DNA of 64,000 bases from Sulfitobacter sp. 20_GPM-1509m (GTDB lineage Bacteria > Pseudomonadota > Alphaproteobacteria > Rhodobacterales > Rhodobacteraceae): positions 553,840 through 617,839 of the forward strand of contig NZ_JIBC01000005.1 in the NCBI RefSeq assembly GCF_000620505.1. The letters run 5' to 3'. Below are positions 1-8,603 of this stretch, piece after piece. The position numbers and the translations under genes are program-made. Numbering within the stretch: the first letter of the stretch is position 1; each line of letters starts with the position of its first letter. Under the pieces are notes generated by a model. It searched no databases. It was not told where the DNA came from and worked only from the letters and a program-made list of their open reading frames with translations.

Positions 1-173
1 TTGATCACGTGGCCCTCAACTAGGACGCTTTTGCCAATCGCCAACCCTGGATTGAGTTTCTGCATATGCAAAAGACCATGCAGCGGCATTTATCAATGAC
101 GTTCGGTTAATTCTTTCTAAAAAATAGTCGCTACGCGAACCTTAAGCCAGTTTCGAGTGATTCGCACCTCGTG

Positions 174-812
174 TCAGCGTCGTGGTGGTCTGGTGGCGGA
201 CGACCGCCTGCGAAAAAGGTTCCCGATGGTCTGGAACACAAGGTCAAAGTCATAACAGGTCGATTGATTGCGCTGATAGATCAGGTCCAGCCGTGCTTTG
301 CGCGGGACACAGATGCGCGTATATATGTCGTCCGTGGCTTCGGGTGTCTTGCAGCGGGCTAACAGCCTGTCTTCGTGTTTGTGAAACCGGATGGTTGCCA
401 ATCCCGTGACGCCGGGCCGCGATTTCAGCACCTGACCATAGATTTGCGGAAACCGCTCGACATACTCGCGCAGGGGCGGGCGTGGGCCGACAAAGCTCAG
501 GTCACCTTTAAGTATGTTCCAAAGCTGTGGAAACTCGTCCAGCCGTCTGGCGCGCAGTTTCGCGCCCAGCGGGGTGATCCGGGCGCTTTTGTCGCCGCCG
601 GACACGCCTGCGTCCTCGTCGACAACGGACATGGTGCGAAACTTCCACAGGCCAAAGGACTGGGTCGGGGTTTTCATGCGTTCGGCCACGTAGAACAGCG
701 GGCGGCCCTGTTTGATCAGGATATAGACGACCAGCCACAGGATGACGGGGCCAAGGATGACCACCAGCAGGCTGGCAAAGAACAGATCGAAAATGCGCTT
801 GCGCCAGGTCAT
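174..812 (-). CDS. Exopolysaccharide sugar transferase (undecaprenyl-phosphate sugar phosphotransferase family)
   Basis: About 212 aa. Members of this family move a sugar-1-phosphate onto undecaprenyl phosphate at the inner membrane, the first step of repeat-unit assembly for exopolysaccharide or O-antigen. The protein starts with a basic patch and one strong membrane helix (about residues 8-28), followed by the family landmarks WKFRTM, RLDEFPQLWNILKGDLSFVGPRP and the late PGVTGLA block. I chose the ATG at 812 because it forms an ATGA overlap with the stop of the upstream epimerase gene; an in-frame ATG at 836 is the alternative. It is co-transcribed with the epimerase and sits next to a Wza-like exporter, which fits a polysaccharide role. 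The sugar used cannot be told from sequence. Confidence 0.9.
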   Translation of the reverse strand: MTWRKRIFDLFFASLLVVILGPVILWLVVYILIKQGRPLFYVAERMKTPTQSFGLWKFRTMSVVDEDAGVSGGDKSARITPLGAKLRARRLDEFPQLWNILKGDLSFVGPRPPLREYVERFPQIYGQVLKSRPGVTGLATIRFHKHEDRLLARCKTPEATDDIYTRICVPRKARLDLIYQRNQSTCYDFDLVFQTIGNLFRRRSSATRPPRR

Positions 813-1642
813 TGCGGGTCTCTTGCGTGATGCCATTCGGCGGCGATGCCTGCGGCGGTGCTGTCTTGTGGTGCAAATGGGGCGAGCAAGGCAAGCCTGT
901 CCGTGTTCAGGGTCACGTCCCAGATCACCGGACCGGACGGCGCGGTCGGCCGCCAGGGCAGACCGGCGGCATCCAGCAACGCGCCCATCTGCACCGAACC
1001 GGGGGCCGAAATGTTCAGCAGCGGTGGCGGCGTATCGGCGGTGATCACATGGGCCAGCGTGCGGGCAAGGGTTTGCGGCCCGATGTAACTGCGGCGCGGC
1101 GTTCGCCCGTCCGCGTCAGTGTCCAGCGCCATTTCACTGTGCCAGCCGCCCAGGATTGCATCCGCCCCGGCGACGTTCCCGATGCGCAGACAGGTGACCG
1201 GCGCGCCAGAGGAAAGTGCAGCCTGTTCCATCGCCACCTTGGCCTCTCCGTAGGGTGACAGGGGCATCACGGCATCGGTTTCGCGCAAATCCTTGCCGCC
1301 TGCGCCATAAACCGCCGCCGAAGAGGCCAAAAAGACACGCGCGCCATTTGCCGCAGTGATCGCCGCGAGCGCCAGATCGGTGTTGTGTTGCAAGGCAGCG
1401 GGATTGCCCCTTGTGACGCCTGCCAGACATAAAACGGCATCGGCACCGCTGCACAGGTCGCGTAGCGCTTTGGGATCATTCAGAATATCGACGCGGTGAC
1501 ATCCGTCCCTTTCGGTGCGGGCCTGCCATCGAACGGCGTCGGTTTTCCAGTGCTTGCGCAGAATACCGCCCAGCCGCCCTGTCGCGCCCAGAACCACGAG
1601 GCGCTTATTGTTGAAATCAGGGCGTGTTGGCGTTGACGGCAT
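809..1642 (-). CDS. NAD-dependent epimerase/dehydratase family protein
   Basis: About 277 aa, extended short-chain dehydrogenase fold. Near the N-terminus (about residues 12-22) is a glycine-rich nucleotide-binding motif, VLGATGRLGG. Later come a SSAAVYG segment and a YGEAK motif, the usual Ser/Tyr-x3-Lys catalytic set of sugar-nucleotide epimerases. The open frame runs much further upstream, but the ATG at 1642 begins the recognisable fold and leaves a 99-base gap to the divergent Wza-like gene. It is coupled to the downstream sugar transferase by a 4-base overlap, so it probably makes or modifies a sugar nucleotide for the same polysaccharide. Substrate is unknown. Confidence 0.85.
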   Translation of the reverse strand: MPSTPTRPDFNNKRLVVLGATGRLGGILRKHWKTDAVRWQARTERDGCHRVDILNDPKALRDLCSGADAVLCLAGVTRGNPAALQHNTDLALAAITAANGARVFLASSAAVYGAGGKDLRETDAVMPLSPYGEAKVAMEQAALSSGAPVTCLRIGNVAGADAILGGWHSEMALDTDADGRTPRRSYIGPQTLARTLAHVITADTPPPLLNISAPGSVQMGALLDAAGLPWRPTAPSGPVIWDVTLNTDRLALLAPFAPQDSTAAGIAAEWHHARDPQ

Positions 1643-1741
1643 GACCCCATCCAGTATCTTGCGCAGCAGAAAATTCAAACGTTTCAGCGTTAATCTGCCA
1701 GCTGATCCGAAAGAAAAATAGCTGCCTGGGGGCAAACAAGC

Positions 1742-2860
1742 ATGACCGTACATTTGCGCGTTATCGGATGGCTTTGTGTCATGGTGTTTATGGCGGCCTG
1801 TTCGCAGCTGCCGCGCGGCGCTGCCGTCGACAAGGAAATTCTGAAAACTTCGAGCGATGTCGAAGCCGATTTTGCGATTTACCCCGTCACACGGGCATTT
1901 TTGCCGTCGATTGCAAGCTGGCCAAAGGTCGGCGACGAACAATACAACTGGATCGGCTCCACCAAGGGGTACAGCTCGCAGGTGATTTCGCCGGGTGATA
2001 CGCTGAACATCCGCATCTGGGATTCGGGCGAAAACTCTCTTCTGACCGGTCCGGGATCGCCGGTTGCCGACCTGACCGAGGTGCGCGTCACCGGTGCAGG
2101 CACCGTGTTCATTCCCTACGTGGGCAAGATCAACGTGGCGGGCCGTACGCCCGACAGCGCCCGGTCTGCCATTCAGAACAGCCTGGAAGCCGTCGTGCCA
2201 TCGGCGCAGGTTCAGGTTTCGATGGCCGAAGGCCGGATGAACTCTGTTGATCTGGTAGGCGGCGTGCGCGCTCCCGGGTCGTTCCCGATGCCGGATCAGA
2301 ACTTTTCGGTGCTGTCGTTGATTGCCGCGGGCGGTGGCGTTGATGGTAGCCTGAAAAACCCGCAGATCCGTTTGATGCGGGGCGGCAAGATGTATGGCAC
2401 CTCGATTGACCGCCTGTACGAAAACCCCGGCCACGACACGCGGCTGCGCGGTGGCGACAAGGTGATTGTCGAGGCAGATGAGCGGTATTTCGTGTCGATG
2501 GGGGCTGCGGGCACACAGTCGTTGTACCCGTTCACCAAGGACGAGATTTCGGCCACGGACGCCGTGGCTATCCTGGGCGGCGTGAACGCGGCGCGGGCCA
2601 ACCCCAAGGGCATCCTGATCCTGCGCGAATATCCCGCCAGCGCAGTGCGCCCCGGTGTGCGCGGACCGCGTCAGCCGCGTGTCGTGTTCACGCTGGACCT
2701 GACCAATGCAGACGGGCTGTTTTCCGCGCGCAACTTCAACATCAATTCGGGCGACGTGGTTCTGGTCACCGAAAGCCCGATCAATGGCGCCCGCACTGTC
2801 CTGAGCCTCGTTGGTTCGGTCTTTGGTGTCTTCAACACGGCGAACAACGCCGCCAACTGA
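1742..2860 (+). CDS. Polysaccharide biosynthesis/export lipoprotein (Wza-like)
   Basis: 372 aa. The N-terminus is a lipoprotein signal peptide with a lipobox ending MAAC at about residue 20, so the mature protein should be anchored in the outer membrane. A polysaccharide export domain follows (the SPGDTLNIRIWDSGE region, then VFIPYVGKINVAGRTP), and after it SLBB-like beta-grasp segments (SVDLVGGVRAPGSF and VSLVGSVFGVF). Proteins of this family form the outer membrane channel for capsule or exopolysaccharide. It is divergent from the epimerase-sugar transferase pair, with 99 bases between, which likely holds both promoters. Confidence 0.92.
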   Translation: MTVHLRVIGWLCVMVFMAACSQLPRGAAVDKEILKTSSDVEADFAIYPVTRAFLPSIASWPKVGDEQYNWIGSTKGYSSQVISPGDTLNIRIWDSGENSLLTGPGSPVADLTEVRVTGAGTVFIPYVGKINVAGRTPDSARSAIQNSLEAVVPSAQVQVSMAEGRMNSVDLVGGVRAPGSFPMPDQNFSVLSLIAAGGGVDGSLKNPQIRLMRGGKMYGTSIDRLYENPGHDTRLRGGDKVIVEADERYFVSMGAAGTQSLYPFTKDEISATDAVAILGGVNAARANPKGILILREYPASAVRPGVRGPRQPRVVFTLDLTNADGLFSARNFNINSGDVVLVTESPINGARTVLSLVGSVFGVFNTANNAAN

Positions 2861-2864
2861 TGAT

Positions 2865-4118
2865 CTAGGCGGGCAGGGCTATGGCCTTGTCCGCTGGCAC
2901 CAGCGCGTTGATCTGGCGCAGGTGCTCGGGCAGGCAGACGGTGAGAAAATCATAGGTCTTGACCACATGCGCCCGCGCGTTCGGTCCCAGATGCGCATAG
3001 GCATCGGGTCGCGCCAGTACATCGACGACCTGCGCGGCCAGCGCCTCGGGATCAAAGAAATCAACCAGCATCCCGGTTTCCCCATGGGTGATCGCCTCGC
3101 GCACGGGGGCCACGTCGCTGGCCACGATGGTGGCCTGCATCGACATGGATTCCAGCAGCGACCACGACAGCACAAAGGGCATGGTCAAGTAGATGTGGCA
3201 GCGGCTGATCTGGATCAGCTTCTGATAGGCGTCATAGGGGACCTGCCCCAGAAAATGCACGCGGGACCAATCGACACGGTCGCCCACTTCGGCCTCCATC
3301 TGGCCGCGCAGGCCGTTGGGATGCTCGGACTTGCCGCCATAGGACGTGTCGTTGCCGCCCACCACCATCACGCGGGCGTTGGGCCGTCCCGCAAGGATGC
3401 CGGGCAGAGCGCGCATGAACTGGTGAAAGCCGCGGGTGGTTTCCAGATTGCGCGCCACATAGGTCACTATTTCATCGGCACGGGTCAGCGGGCGGTCAAT
3501 CCGGCCCAGTCGCAGCTCCACATCAGGATTGGGCAGCAGCGTGTCGGTGCGGATGCCGTCGTGACAGACGTACATCTTGTCGTGAAAGGCAGTGGGAAAG
3601 CGGTTCTTTTGCCATTCCGTCGGACATTGCGCCAGATCCACGCCGTCGATGTTGACCAGCGGCACGGTGTTGTGTGCCTGCATGATGAATGGCGCGTGGT
3701 CGCTGACCGGGCTTTCGGGATCAAAGCCGACGGGACCGCCGGTGACGCTGTAGTAATATTCGAAAAAGCCGATGATCGGCACATCGGGGTAGATTTCCTT
3801 CATGAAGGTCAGCTCGCCCCAGCCGACGTGGCCGATGATGATGTCGGGCGTCCACCCTTCCTTGTCGCGCAAGCCCTGGGCCGCCATCGCGCAGCCAAAG
3901 CCGGAACCGGCGGCGTTTTCCCATGTCTTGACCAGCCCATAGGTGTCTTCTCGTGCCTGATGGTGTGTCTTGTAGACCAGTTCGCGCACGCCTTTCATCA
4001 AGGGCGGCTTGCGGCGCTGGGTCAGAAAGATGATGTCGTGATCGCGGGTGTCAGCCAGCCACTGGACAAATTCGCGGTACTGGCCCGGCATGTTCTGGTG
4101 CACAAAAAGCAGTTTCAT
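2865..4118 (-). CDS. Glycosyltransferase family 4-type protein
   Basis: About 417 aa. The start MKLLFVHQNMPGQYR at 4118 is typical of GT-B glycosyltransferases; the frame continues upstream but that part has no family character. The C-terminal half has the GT4 donor-binding region: a VVGG strand near the middle, then SWSLLESMSMQATIVASD, then GETGMLVDFFDPEALA. Such enzymes transfer a sugar from a nucleotide donor in the cytoplasm, keeping the anomeric configuration. The gene converges on the Wza-like gene with 4 bases between the stops, suggesting a polysaccharide role. Donor and acceptor cannot be assigned. Confidence 0.88.
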   Translation of the reverse strand: MKLLFVHQNMPGQYREFVQWLADTRDHDIIFLTQRRKPPLMKGVRELVYKTHHQAREDTYGLVKTWENAAGSGFGCAMAAQGLRDKEGWTPDIIIGHVGWGELTFMKEIYPDVPIIGFFEYYYSVTGGPVGFDPESPVSDHAPFIMQAHNTVPLVNIDGVDLAQCPTEWQKNRFPTAFHDKMYVCHDGIRTDTLLPNPDVELRLGRIDRPLTRADEIVTYVARNLETTRGFHQFMRALPGILAGRPNARVMVVGGNDTSYGGKSEHPNGLRGQMEAEVGDRVDWSRVHFLGQVPYDAYQKLIQISRCHIYLTMPFVLSWSLLESMSMQATIVASDVAPVREAITHGETGMLVDFFDPEALAAQVVDVLARPDAYAHLGPNARAHVVKTYDFLTVCLPEHLRQINALVPADKAIALPA

Positions 4119-4159
4119 TGAAATACCTTGGGTCTGTTCCCCCAAGGTTTAGCGCGGCT

Positions 4160-5131
4160 TCACGAGGTCCACAACAAATGGCTCCCCCGCATTTCCTGAC
4201 CGGGGCTGAGGCCAAAGTTGCTGCGGTAGCATTTCGAGAAATGCGACAGCGACTGGAATCCGCAGGCCACGCAAATGTCCGTGACGGTCATGGAGGTCTG
4301 TCGCAACAGCCCGCGCGCTTTTTCCAGTCGCAGGCTGAGGTAGTGTCGCTTGGGCGATACGGCCATGTATTTTGCAAACAACCGCTCCAACTGGCGGGTG
4401 GACAGGCCGACCAGATCGGCAATCTCGTCGGGGCGCAACGGGTCCTCAAGGTTGTTGGCCATGGCTTGCAAGGCCAGCGCCAGCTTGGGATTGCGCGCCT
4501 CGGCAGGGCCGCCCGCCGACATGCGCTGGGCGTGTTCCTTCTGGCGTGGATGGGTATAGACCATCTGATCGGCCACCCATGTCGCCAGATCCTGCCCGTA
4601 TTCATCGCGGATACGTGCCAGCATCATGTCCATCGACGCGGCCCCGCCTGCAGCTGTGAACACGCGCCCGTCGATCGCGAACAGACCCTTTTCGATGGTC
4701 ACATCGGGCAGCAGTTCGCACAGCGCATCGCGGTACTGCCAATGGGTGACCACACGCTTGCCCGCCAGCAGCCCGGCCAGCGCAAGTGTATAGGCCCCAG
4801 ACGACAGCGCCCCGAAGTCAATGCCGCGTCGGGTTTCGCGGCGCAGCCAGTTCAGCACGGGTTTGGTGCTGCCCGCGCCCGCATGCTCGCCAGCACAGAC
4901 CACCAGCGTATCGTCGTGGTGCAGTTCGCTCAGCGGGCCGTCCACCACGGTGGTGATCCCGTTGTATGCTGGCACCGGCGCGCCGTCGGCGCTGAGCACC
5001 AGCCACGTGTAATATGTCTGTCCCGAAGGGTGTGTGTTCGCGAGGCTCAGCGCTTCGAGTGCACAGGCAAAGCCAAGCTGGCTATATCCGGGGATCAGCA
5101 GGAATACATAGCGGCGCGGAACAAGTGTCAT
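4160..5131 (-). CDS. GlxA-family transcriptional regulator (DJ-1/PfpI domain plus AraC DNA-binding domain)
   Basis: 323 aa. Residues about 8-185 form a DJ-1/PfpI (class I glutamine amidotransferase-like) sensor domain, starting RRYVFLLIPGYSQLGFACALEALSLAN. The last 95 residues are an AraC/XylS double helix-turn-helix, with LSTRQLERLFAKYM in the first helix pair and CGFQSLSHFSKCYRSNFG in the second. Relatives control carnitine, glycine betaine and choline catabolism in proteobacteria, but the ligand here cannot be read from sequence. It lies upstream of the glycosyltransferase gene on the same strand, with 41 bases between; a functional link is doubtful. Confidence 0.9.
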   Translation of the reverse strand: MTLVPRRYVFLLIPGYSQLGFACALEALSLANTHPSGQTYYTWLVLSADGAPVPAYNGITTVVDGPLSELHHDDTLVVCAGEHAGAGSTKPVLNWLRRETRRGIDFGALSSGAYTLALAGLLAGKRVVTHWQYRDALCELLPDVTIEKGLFAIDGRVFTAAGGAASMDMMLARIRDEYGQDLATWVADQMVYTHPRQKEHAQRMSAGGPAEARNPKLALALQAMANNLEDPLRPDEIADLVGLSTRQLERLFAKYMAVSPKRHYLSLRLEKARGLLRQTSMTVTDICVACGFQSLSHFSKCYRSNFGLSPGQEMRGSHLLWTS

Positions 5132-5187
5132 GGCCGGAAACTAGTGCATTCGTCCTGGCGATGACTGTTCTGAAAACGACCTTCAGT

Positions 5188-5592
5188 TCAGCGTGCGGCC
5201 AATGCGGCGTCCATCAGGCTGCGGATCTTGCCCGTCTCGGGTTCGTTCACCAGGCGCGCGATTTCATTGCCGTTTTTCATCACCAGCAAGGTAGACCGCC
5301 GCGCCACTTTCATCCGCTCGGCCATGCGCGAACGCCCATAGGTGTCCCAGTTGACGTCAATGAACTGCAATTCACCATATTCGGGGTTTTCCGAAATTGC
5401 CTCGGCAATCAGCTCCTGCTTGATCTGGCAGGTCAGCGACCAGTTCGTGCGAAAGTTCAGGATCACCACCTGATCGCTGGCGCGCACTTCGTCCCACAGG
5501 GCCGGGCTGAAAGTACGGACCTGAAAGGCGGAAGCGACGCCCGGCAAGGCGAAAGTGGCAGCAGTGGCGGTCAGAAAGGCGCGGCGGTTCAT
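5188..5592 (-). CDS. Thioredoxin-fold protein with secretion signal
   Basis: About 134 aa. The ATG at 5592 starts MNRRAFLTATAATFALPGVASA, a Tat-like signal with a twin arginine and an AxA cleavage site, so it is probably periplasmic. The rest is thioredoxin-like: a strand VVILNFRTNWSLTC, a long helix, then LQFIDVNWDTYGRS and STLLVMKNGNE, where the usual cis-Pro region is changed to RRST. Only one cysteine remains at the active site (WSLTC in place of WCxxC), so it should not work as a standard dithiol oxidoreductase. The partner is unknown. Confidence 0.75.
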   Translation of the reverse strand: MNRRAFLTATAATFALPGVASAFQVRTFSPALWDEVRASDQVVILNFRTNWSLTCQIKQELIAEAISENPEYGELQFIDVNWDTYGRSRMAERMKVARRSTLLVMKNGNEIARLVNEPETGKIRSLMDAALAAR

Positions 5593-5668
5593 CAAAGGCT
5601 CCGGTTGAATACGCAACCAGTCTAACGGCAGCGACGCGCGGGGCTCAATGGTGTGCAATACTGCCGGG

Positions 5669-6538
5669 TCAGGTTTTTGTCGCGCGTGACAGTTGTACCG
5701 CAAGAATGCCCAGTCCGATGATCACGACACCCAGAATATCATGTGCGCCCAGCTTTTCGCCCAGCAGGACCGCGGCGACGGCCACGCCAAAGAAAGGGTT
5801 GAGAAAGTGGAAGGTTGCCGCCTTGACGGCACCGATGCGCTGGACCAGCGAAAACCAGATGTAGGTGGCCAGCAGTCCGGGCGCGAACATGGTGTAGGCG
5901 AACGCGGCAAAGAACTGGGGCGTCGGATTGAACCGCAGCGTTTCGGTCAGCGCCGAGGCCACGGCCAGCACGCCCGCGCCCACGAACATTTGCAGCCCGA
6001 CGACCATCATCAGGTTGCCGCCCGACGACGCGCCGCGCATCGACAGCGTGGCGATGGTCAGCGAAGCGGCCCCGATGATGCACAAGGCGACCCCGCGCAT
6101 GTCCGCACCGGCGTCCATGCGCGCCGACATGATGATGACGACGCCGACAATGCCCATCAGCAACCCTATCACCCCGAACAGTGGCAGCCGGTCGCGGAAC
6201 ACGATCCAGCCGGCCGCCGCCACCATCAGTGGCATGGTCGACGCGATGATTGACGCCAGCGACGCCGGCACGGTCTGCACCGCGTAAAAGTTCAGTCCCA
6301 GATAGATGGCGTTTTGGCACAGGCCGAACACAAAGGTCGCCCGCCACTGGTTGCGGGTCAGGTTCCAGCTTTGGCCCATCATCCGGGCGATGATCACGCC
6401 GATGATGCCCGACAGAAAGAATCGCAACGACAGGGCCGCCAGCGGTGACGCATCGGTCACGATGATCCGCGCCGAGGTAAAGGCCGAGGACCAGATAAAG
6501 GCGAATACGACGCCCATCAGGATTGCTTTGATGTCCAT
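5669..6538 (-). CDS. DMT-superfamily (EamA) transporter
   Basis: About 289 aa with ten predicted membrane helices in two five-helix EamA halves; it opens MDIKAILMGVVFAFIWSSAF. The start at 6538 was preferred to the in-frame ATG at 6586 because the extra 16 residues are polar and unlike the family. EamA proteins export amino acids or other small metabolites across the inner membrane; the substrate cannot be predicted. It is followed on the same strand, 76 bases on, by the thioredoxin-fold gene. Confidence 0.88.
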   Translation of the reverse strand: MDIKAILMGVVFAFIWSSAFTSARIIVTDASPLAALSLRFFLSGIIGVIIARMMGQSWNLTRNQWRATFVFGLCQNAIYLGLNFYAVQTVPASLASIIASTMPLMVAAAGWIVFRDRLPLFGVIGLLMGIVGVVIIMSARMDAGADMRGVALCIIGAASLTIATLSMRGASSGGNLMMVVGLQMFVGAGVLAVASALTETLRFNPTPQFFAAFAYTMFAPGLLATYIWFSLVQRIGAVKAATFHFLNPFFGVAVAAVLLGEKLGAHDILGVVIIGLGILAVQLSRATKT

Positions 6539-6642
6539 GTCGGGTGTCGCGTCCTGTGGTTGCCCGTTTTGGCGACCTTTTCCCAATTGCGGCCAAGGGG
6601 CAAGGCGCAGGCAAAGTTATGCAGTTTGATGCCTTGTGCGCC

Positions 6643-6677
6643 GAAACAACAAAGGGCCGCCCGAGGGCGACCCTTTG
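6643..6677 (-). terminator. Rho-independent terminator of the HU gene
   Basis: The arms CAAAGGG (6650-6656) and CCCTTTG (6671-6677), extended inward by GCC/GGC pairs, form a strong hairpin 24 bases past the HU stop codon. Reading the minus strand, a T-rich stretch (TTGTTTC) follows. Confidence 0.65.
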
Positions 6678-6700
6678 CCGAAATCATGTCTCAGACAAGA

Positions 6701-6988
6701 TCAGCCGTTCACGCTGTCTTTCAGCGCTTTGGCGATTGTCATTTTGACAACCTTGTCGGCTTCTTTCTTGAACTGCTCGCCGGTGGCAGGGTTGCGCACC
6801 ATGCGCTCGGGGCGCTCGCGGCAATAGATTTTGCCAACGCCGGGCAGGGTGACGGCACCGCCGCCGGACACTTCACGTGTGATCAGCGCGCAAACTGCAT
6901 CCAGTGCTGCGCCTGCGGATTTCTTGTCTGTCCCCATGTCCTCGGCCAGTGCGGCGACGAGTTGGGTCTTTGTCATTGGTTTTGCCAT
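6701..6988 (-). CDS. HU-family DNA-binding protein
   Basis: 95 aa, the standard length for HU/IHF proteins. It opens MAKPMTKTQLVAALAEDMG and has a conserved glycine-rich turn (LPGVGKIYC) and the arm region with RPERMVRNPATGE, where the proline intercalates in DNA minor grooves. HU bends and compacts DNA as a dimer in the nucleoid. It is a single-gene unit with its own terminator. The cysteine in GVGKIYCRER and the insertion-free length point to a divergent HU paralogue rather than IHF. Confidence 0.93.
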   Translation of the reverse strand: MAKPMTKTQLVAALAEDMGTDKKSAGAALDAVCALITREVSGGGAVTLPGVGKIYCRERPERMVRNPATGEQFKKEADKVVKMTIAKALKDSVNG

Positions 6989-7139
6989 TTTATGGTCTCC
7001 TTCGTCCGCCCGAATTATAGGGCCTCACGCCCGTAGAGTAACGGAATGTTGTATATGAACACAACGAATAGCGGTTCAAGACAAGCGGTAATCGTTCTTT
7101 TTTCGCTTGTTTCTGCCGATTTTCCCCGGATTCCGCCGA

Positions 7140-8603
7140 TCAGAGGAAGGCGGTCTCGTCAAAAGACCTCAATTTCCGGCTGTGAATACGTTCCAGGGGC
7201 ATCTTGCGCAACCGTTCCATGGCGCGAATTCCGATCATCAGGTGGCGTTGCACCTGCGTTGTATAGAACTCGGACGCCATTCCGGGGAGCTTAAGCTCGC
7301 CGTGCAGGGGTTTGTCCGACACACATAGCAAGGTGCCGTAGGGCACGCGGAACCGGTAGCCGTTGGCGGCAATCGTGGCGCTTTCCATGTCCAGCGCCAC
7401 GGCGCGCGATTGCGACAGGCGGGCGACCGGGCCGGATTGGTCGCGCAGTTCCCAGTTGCGGTTGTCGATGGTCGCGACGGTGCCGGTGCGCATGATCCGC
7501 TTCAGGTCGAATCCTTCCAGCGCCGTCACCTCGCCCACCGCCTGTTCCAGCGCGATCTGGATTTCCGCCAGCGCCGGGATCGGAATCCAGACCGGCAGGT
7601 CGTCGTCCAGCACGTGATCTTCGCGCAGATAGGCGTGGGCCAGCACGAAATCACCCAAGGCCTGCGAATTGCGCAAACCGGCGCAATGCCCGACCATCAG
7701 CCATGCGTGGGGGCGCAGCACCGCGATATGGTCGGTGGCGGTCTTGGCGTTCGAGGGGCCGATGCCGATGTTCACCAGCGTGATGCCACTGCCGTCTTTC
7801 CGCTTGAGGTGGTAGGTCGGCATTTGCGGCATCTTCACCGGCTCTGTCAGCGGCTGGTCACCTGCCGTGATCACCGCGTTGCCGGTCGAGACAAAGGCGG
7901 TATAGCCGCTGTCGGGGTCGTCCAGTTGCGCGCGGGCAAAGGCTTCGAATTCCGAGACGTAGAACTGGTAGTTGGTGAACAGGACAAAGTTCTGGAAATG
8001 CTCGGGATCGGTGGCGGTGTAATGGGCCAGCCGCGCCAGCGAATAGTCGATGCGCTGCGCGGTGAACGGGGCCAGCGGGCCGACGCCGTCGCTGGGGGCA
8101 AAGGTGCCGTTCACGATGTCGTCGCTGGTGGTCGACAGGTCCGGCACGTCAAAGACATCGCGCAGAGTAAAGCTGGCCGCACCTTGTTGGGGCACCTGAA
8201 TCGCGGCGTCCGAGCCAACGGCGAAATGCACCGGAATGGGCGTGTCCGACGCCCCGATGTGTACCGGCTGGCCGTGGTGTTCGATCAACAGGCCGATCTG
8301 TTGGATCAGATAGTTGCGAAACAGGTCGGGCCGGGTGATCGTCGTGGCATAGGTGCCGGGGGTCGACACGTGGCCAAAGCTCAGCCGGGTGTCGATCTGG
8401 GCATAGCTCAACGTGGTCACGCGCACCTCGGGGTAGAACGCCCGCACGCGCGCATCGGGCGCACCGTCGGACATCGCACTCAGGAACTGCGCGCGCAGGA
8501 ATGTGGTGGCGGTGGTGTACAGCTCTTGCAGGTAATCCACGGCGGCGGTCGCGTCGGTAAAGCTGCGCGGGTGGCCGTCGTCCGGTGTCAGAATGCGGGT
8601 CAT
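7140..8603 (-). CDS. amn: AMP nucleosidase
   Basis: 487 aa, the full family length. AMP nucleosidase hydrolyses AMP to adenine and ribose 5-phosphate. The N-terminal half matches the AMP nucleosidase-specific domain (around VRVTTLSYAQIDTRLSFGH), and the C-terminal half is a nucleoside phosphorylase-like domain with VNIGIGPSNAKTATDHIAVLRPHAWLMVGHCAGLR and ALDMESATIAANGYRFRVPYGTLLCVSDKPLHGELKLPG. The start codon overlaps the stop of the adenine deaminase gene (ATGA at 8600-8603), so the two should be translationally coupled: this enzyme releases adenine and its neighbour deaminates it. Confidence 0.95.
   Translation of the reverse strand: MTRILTPDDGHPRSFTDATAAVDYLQELYTTATTFLRAQFLSAMSDGAPDARVRAFYPEVRVTTLSYAQIDTRLSFGHVSTPGTYATTITRPDLFRNYLIQQIGLLIEHHGQPVHIGASDTPIPVHFAVGSDAAIQVPQQGAASFTLRDVFDVPDLSTTSDDIVNGTFAPSDGVGPLAPFTAQRIDYSLARLAHYTATDPEHFQNFVLFTNYQFYVSEFEAFARAQLDDPDSGYTAFVSTGNAVITAGDQPLTEPVKMPQMPTYHLKRKDGSGITLVNIGIGPSNAKTATDHIAVLRPHAWLMVGHCAGLRNSQALGDFVLAHAYLREDHVLDDDLPVWIPIPALAEIQIALEQAVGEVTALEGFDLKRIMRTGTVATIDNRNWELRDQSGPVARLSQSRAVALDMESATIAANGYRFRVPYGTLLCVSDKPLHGELKLPGMASEFYTTQVQRHLMIGIRAMERLRKMPLERIHSRKLRSFDETAFL

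Noticed and set aside
1..173. A frame on the plus strand from about 24 to 110 (reading ...FANRQPWIEFLHMQKTM) looks protein-like.
   Set aside because: A TAG interrupts the frame at 21-23 and the piece is too short to match to a family. It might be the end of a decayed gene, but I cannot support it.
809..2434. A 541-codon minus-strand frame covering the Wza-like gene.
   Set aside because: Only the part from 1642 down is the epimerase; the rest is the antisense shadow of the Wza-like gene.
2811..4121. A 436-codon plus-strand frame opposite the glycosyltransferase.
   Set aside because: Rich in His, Gly, Arg and Gln and antisense to a clear gene, typical of GC-rich shadow frames.
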